64,000 nt of DNA, taken from positions 13,601,180 through 13,665,179 of the forward strand of contig OX940872.1 in NCBI GenBank assembly GCA_954871525.1, read 5' to 3'. Source of the DNA: Parietaria judaica (lineage: Eukaryota > Streptophyta > Magnoliopsida > Rosales > Urticaceae). Both the position numbers and the translations under genes were made by a program. Below, one piece after another: positions 61,864-64,000 of the stretch (positions are counted from its first letter, which is position 1; the number at the start of each line of letters is the position of its first letter). The notes under the pieces are model-generated. The model saw only the letters and a program-made list of their open reading frames with translations. It made no database searches and was not told the DNA's origin.

Positions 61864-63133
61864 CATGGTTTCGATTTTCGCGATAATCGAGCGATTTATC
61901 GCTGAAAACCACTTCTCGGTAACTTATCTCCTCTAATCGTTATCTTTTTATACTTATCGCGATTATTCGATTCGAAAAGCAAGTCACTTATCTCTCAAAC
62001 TTATCAAGTGTATTTTCTCGAAAAGCAAGCTACTTTTCGGTCAAAAAACGATAAGTCAACCCTGGTACAAATTTTTCTTTTTTTGCGGCAAAAGTTCCAA
62101 CTTCTTTTAATTTTGAAATTTAAATGTATTTTTAGAGTTTTTTTTAGTAGATCTTTAGCGTTTTGATGTTTAAATGTTGTATATGTATGAATCATATCAA
62201 TTTTTCACATTTTTATTCTATATTTGTATTAGTTACTTAGAAAGCTATTAGGTTGAATGAAAGTTAAACTTTGAGTTTCATATTAGTTTAATTGTACATT
62301 TTACGTTTTGAATCAAATGTTGTTGAAATTGATATTTTTTTAAAAGTATATGATGGAATATAGATGAATCAAGATGGTTTGCGTGATTTTTATTGATTTT
62401 TTTTGCAGATTTGGGTTAAATTTAAGGGTTTATGCAAATTATTTATAATTGCGACAAAAATACCAATTTTCCTATAGATAGTGAATTTGAGATATATTTT
62501 AATTTTTTTGTGTAATTTCATTTTTTAACATTGTATATAATTAGGAAACTGTTAGTTTGACAAAATTATTTTTGTAATTGATGTCTTTCTGAATTATGAC
62601 CTTATTGCGGCAAAAGTACATATTTTTGGAAATTAGTTAAGTTAAGCTAGTTAGTCTATTTTTTTTTATGTAAAATCATTTTATAACATTGTATATAACT
62701 TATAAAATGTGAGGTTGACATAATTATTTCTAATTCAACGTTTTCCCGAATTGCAACCTTATTGCGGGAAAAGTAAATATTATTTTTGAAATTTGTCAAA
62801 TTGAGCTATTTCTTTGGTTTTTCATATGTAACTTCATTTTGTAACATTGTATATAATTCTGATACTGTGATTCTGACATAATTTATTTTGTAATTTGACG
62901 TTTTTCAATTATTAAGGAAAATATACATATAGTATTTTATGTTATAAAAAATATTTTATGTGTGAAAATATATATGAAAATATTTTATAAGTTTTCCATC
63001 GACAAATCTATCGATAAGTTCGATAAGTTTCGGCAACGGCAAACGATAAAGTTTATAGGTTTTCCATCGGCAAACGATTACTCCGTCGATAACGGCAAAC
63101 GATTTATCGGCAAAAACGGCATTCAAATCCTTG
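61864..63133. mobile_element. CAAGG-ended hAT-like element, second large member
   Basis: 1,270 bp; starts CATGGTTTCGATTTTCGCG and ends CAAATCCTTG (inverse CAAGGATTTG). Perfect 8-bp duplication CTTGAAAC at 61856-61863 and 63134-63141. Subterminal CGATAATCG/CGATTTATCG phrases occur at both ends. The interior has about three 155-bp units with TTGCGGCAAAAGT-like phrases at about 62451, 62606 and 62762. Same architecture as the element at 44583, but the bulk sequence is clearly different. Confidence 0.85.
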
Positions 63134-63141
63134 CTTGAAAC

Positions 63142-64000
63142 CACAAGTAGTTTTTCTCCAACAATAACATTAAATATCACACTAACAAATTATTATTATT
63201 ATTATTAAACTAAATATTATGTTGATTATTTTAATACTGCCTTATATTATTATAATTAATGCTAAAATAACACGTCTGATGCAATTTTTATTGATAAAAA
63301 TTAAAAGTAGAGATATAAAAAAAAAAATATTATACTACATGTTGACACGTCTGATCTGATCGGTTATCAATCAAGAAATAAATGTTCTCTTTAAATTAAT
63401 TAGTGCATCAAATTTGGAGCTAAAGTTGAAAGATGAACAAAGTTAAGCAAGGGTGGCAGTATGGGTCTGGATACAACACGAAATATGATACGGTTTCGAC
63501 ATGATGTACATGAGTTTGGGTCAACCGTAAATTAATTTGGGTCCAACCCGAGCACGGGCCACTGGCACCACAAACTTGGGAAGGGAGGCCTCACATTTAC
63601 TACATAAACCTTCTTGATTATACGCGCTAAGATTTTTGCTACCACACAAAATTTTAATTGAAGTTGGTGTTGTGTCACAATTGATCCGGTAAGTAATCTT
63701 TGGTTTGAGAGCGCGACAAATAGCGCGTTGAGCGACTGAGCCTGCATTCCGAACAATGCAGGATCAAGCTTTTGCAACAATGTCTTCACACCTCTCTCTT
63801 GGTCCAAATTGATCTTTTGGAAGGAGAGAATCATGAAATTGCATCCTGAAAAGTTTGAGAAAAATCAATGATTCAAGACATTTCATATGCTCAACAAATA
63901 ATTTGAAAGTCAATAATTTTTTTTTTAAGAAAAAACCATCAGTAATGAAAGAAAACTGGCCGGTTAGAAAAAACACGTATCATAACATTTATAGGGTGGA
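63142..64000. other. Right end of window, no recognised gene
   Basis: AT-rich to about 63430, with (ATT)n near 63190-63207. On the minus strand 63834-63532 is open (INLDQERGVKTLLQKLDPAL in its first part) and has a protein-like composition, but I recognise no family. It may be a decayed gene or transposon piece. Confidence 0.35.

Noticed and set aside
63532..63976. Possible partial gene on the minus strand
   Set aside because: Plausible composition but two phases compete, no family is recognised and no splice structure is evident; left as unexplained sequence.

Overview
This is a piece of a eudicot-type plant nuclear chromosome. The evidence is four typical plant genes (two of them with GT-AG introns), an AT-rich background, initiator-tRNA-Met-primed copia and gypsy elements, a chromovirus, an Emigrant-type MITE and captured plant actin exons. 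I cannot name the species. Host genes occupy only about 6 kb; most of the rest is transposable-element sequence, much of it nested.

Host genes: an intronless BCS1-like AAA-ATPase (12662-14137, +); an eight-exon MATE/DETOXIFICATION transporter (15382-17419, -) with one apparent 1-bp frameshift in exon 2; a two-exon Clot-type thioredoxin-fold protein (22401-23587, +); and an intronless two-RRM protein of the UBA2 (UBP1-associated) type (46511-47635, +). They look functionally unrelated; nothing suggests a cluster.

Mobile DNA, left to right: the 5' half of a Ty1/copia element with stop codons (1-3524, -); a complete, very young but non-coding LTR element of LARD type (5991-11501, LTRs differ at 3 of 697 positions, TSD ATAAT); a hAT MITE with a perfect 8-bp TSD (14290-14873); a palindromic element bounded by two inverted 226-bp MITEs (20067-21679); an old Tat/Ogre-like gypsy element with a remnant of an antisense ORF (24302-37015), itself invaded by a 6.2-kb Pack-MULE-like element (28750-34983) that carries thiamine-gene-like and actin fragments plus a 259-bp satellite array; an Emigrant/pogo MITE (37364-37999) and a PIF/Harbinger MITE (38352-39084); a solo LTR (41911-43395); hAT elements (43486-44235, 44583-46004, 61864-63133); a small TRIM-like LTR element with its own acidic-repeat ORF (49791-51629); and a 9.3-kb chromodomain gypsy element (51990-61246, -) inserted inside a hAT MITE (51794-61626).

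The most useful structure is a pair of diverged direct copies of about 2 kb of non-coding DNA (A, 24046-39506; B, 41160-46322). Each copy was hit by different insertions, so each serves as an empty-site control for the other and fixes most insertion boundaries by reading alone.

The main candidates for something new are the Pack-MULE-like element with its internal satellite, the composite inverted-MITE palindrome, and a CAAGG-ended hAT-like family whose larger members contain about 155-bp tandem repeats and CGATTATCG-type palindromes.
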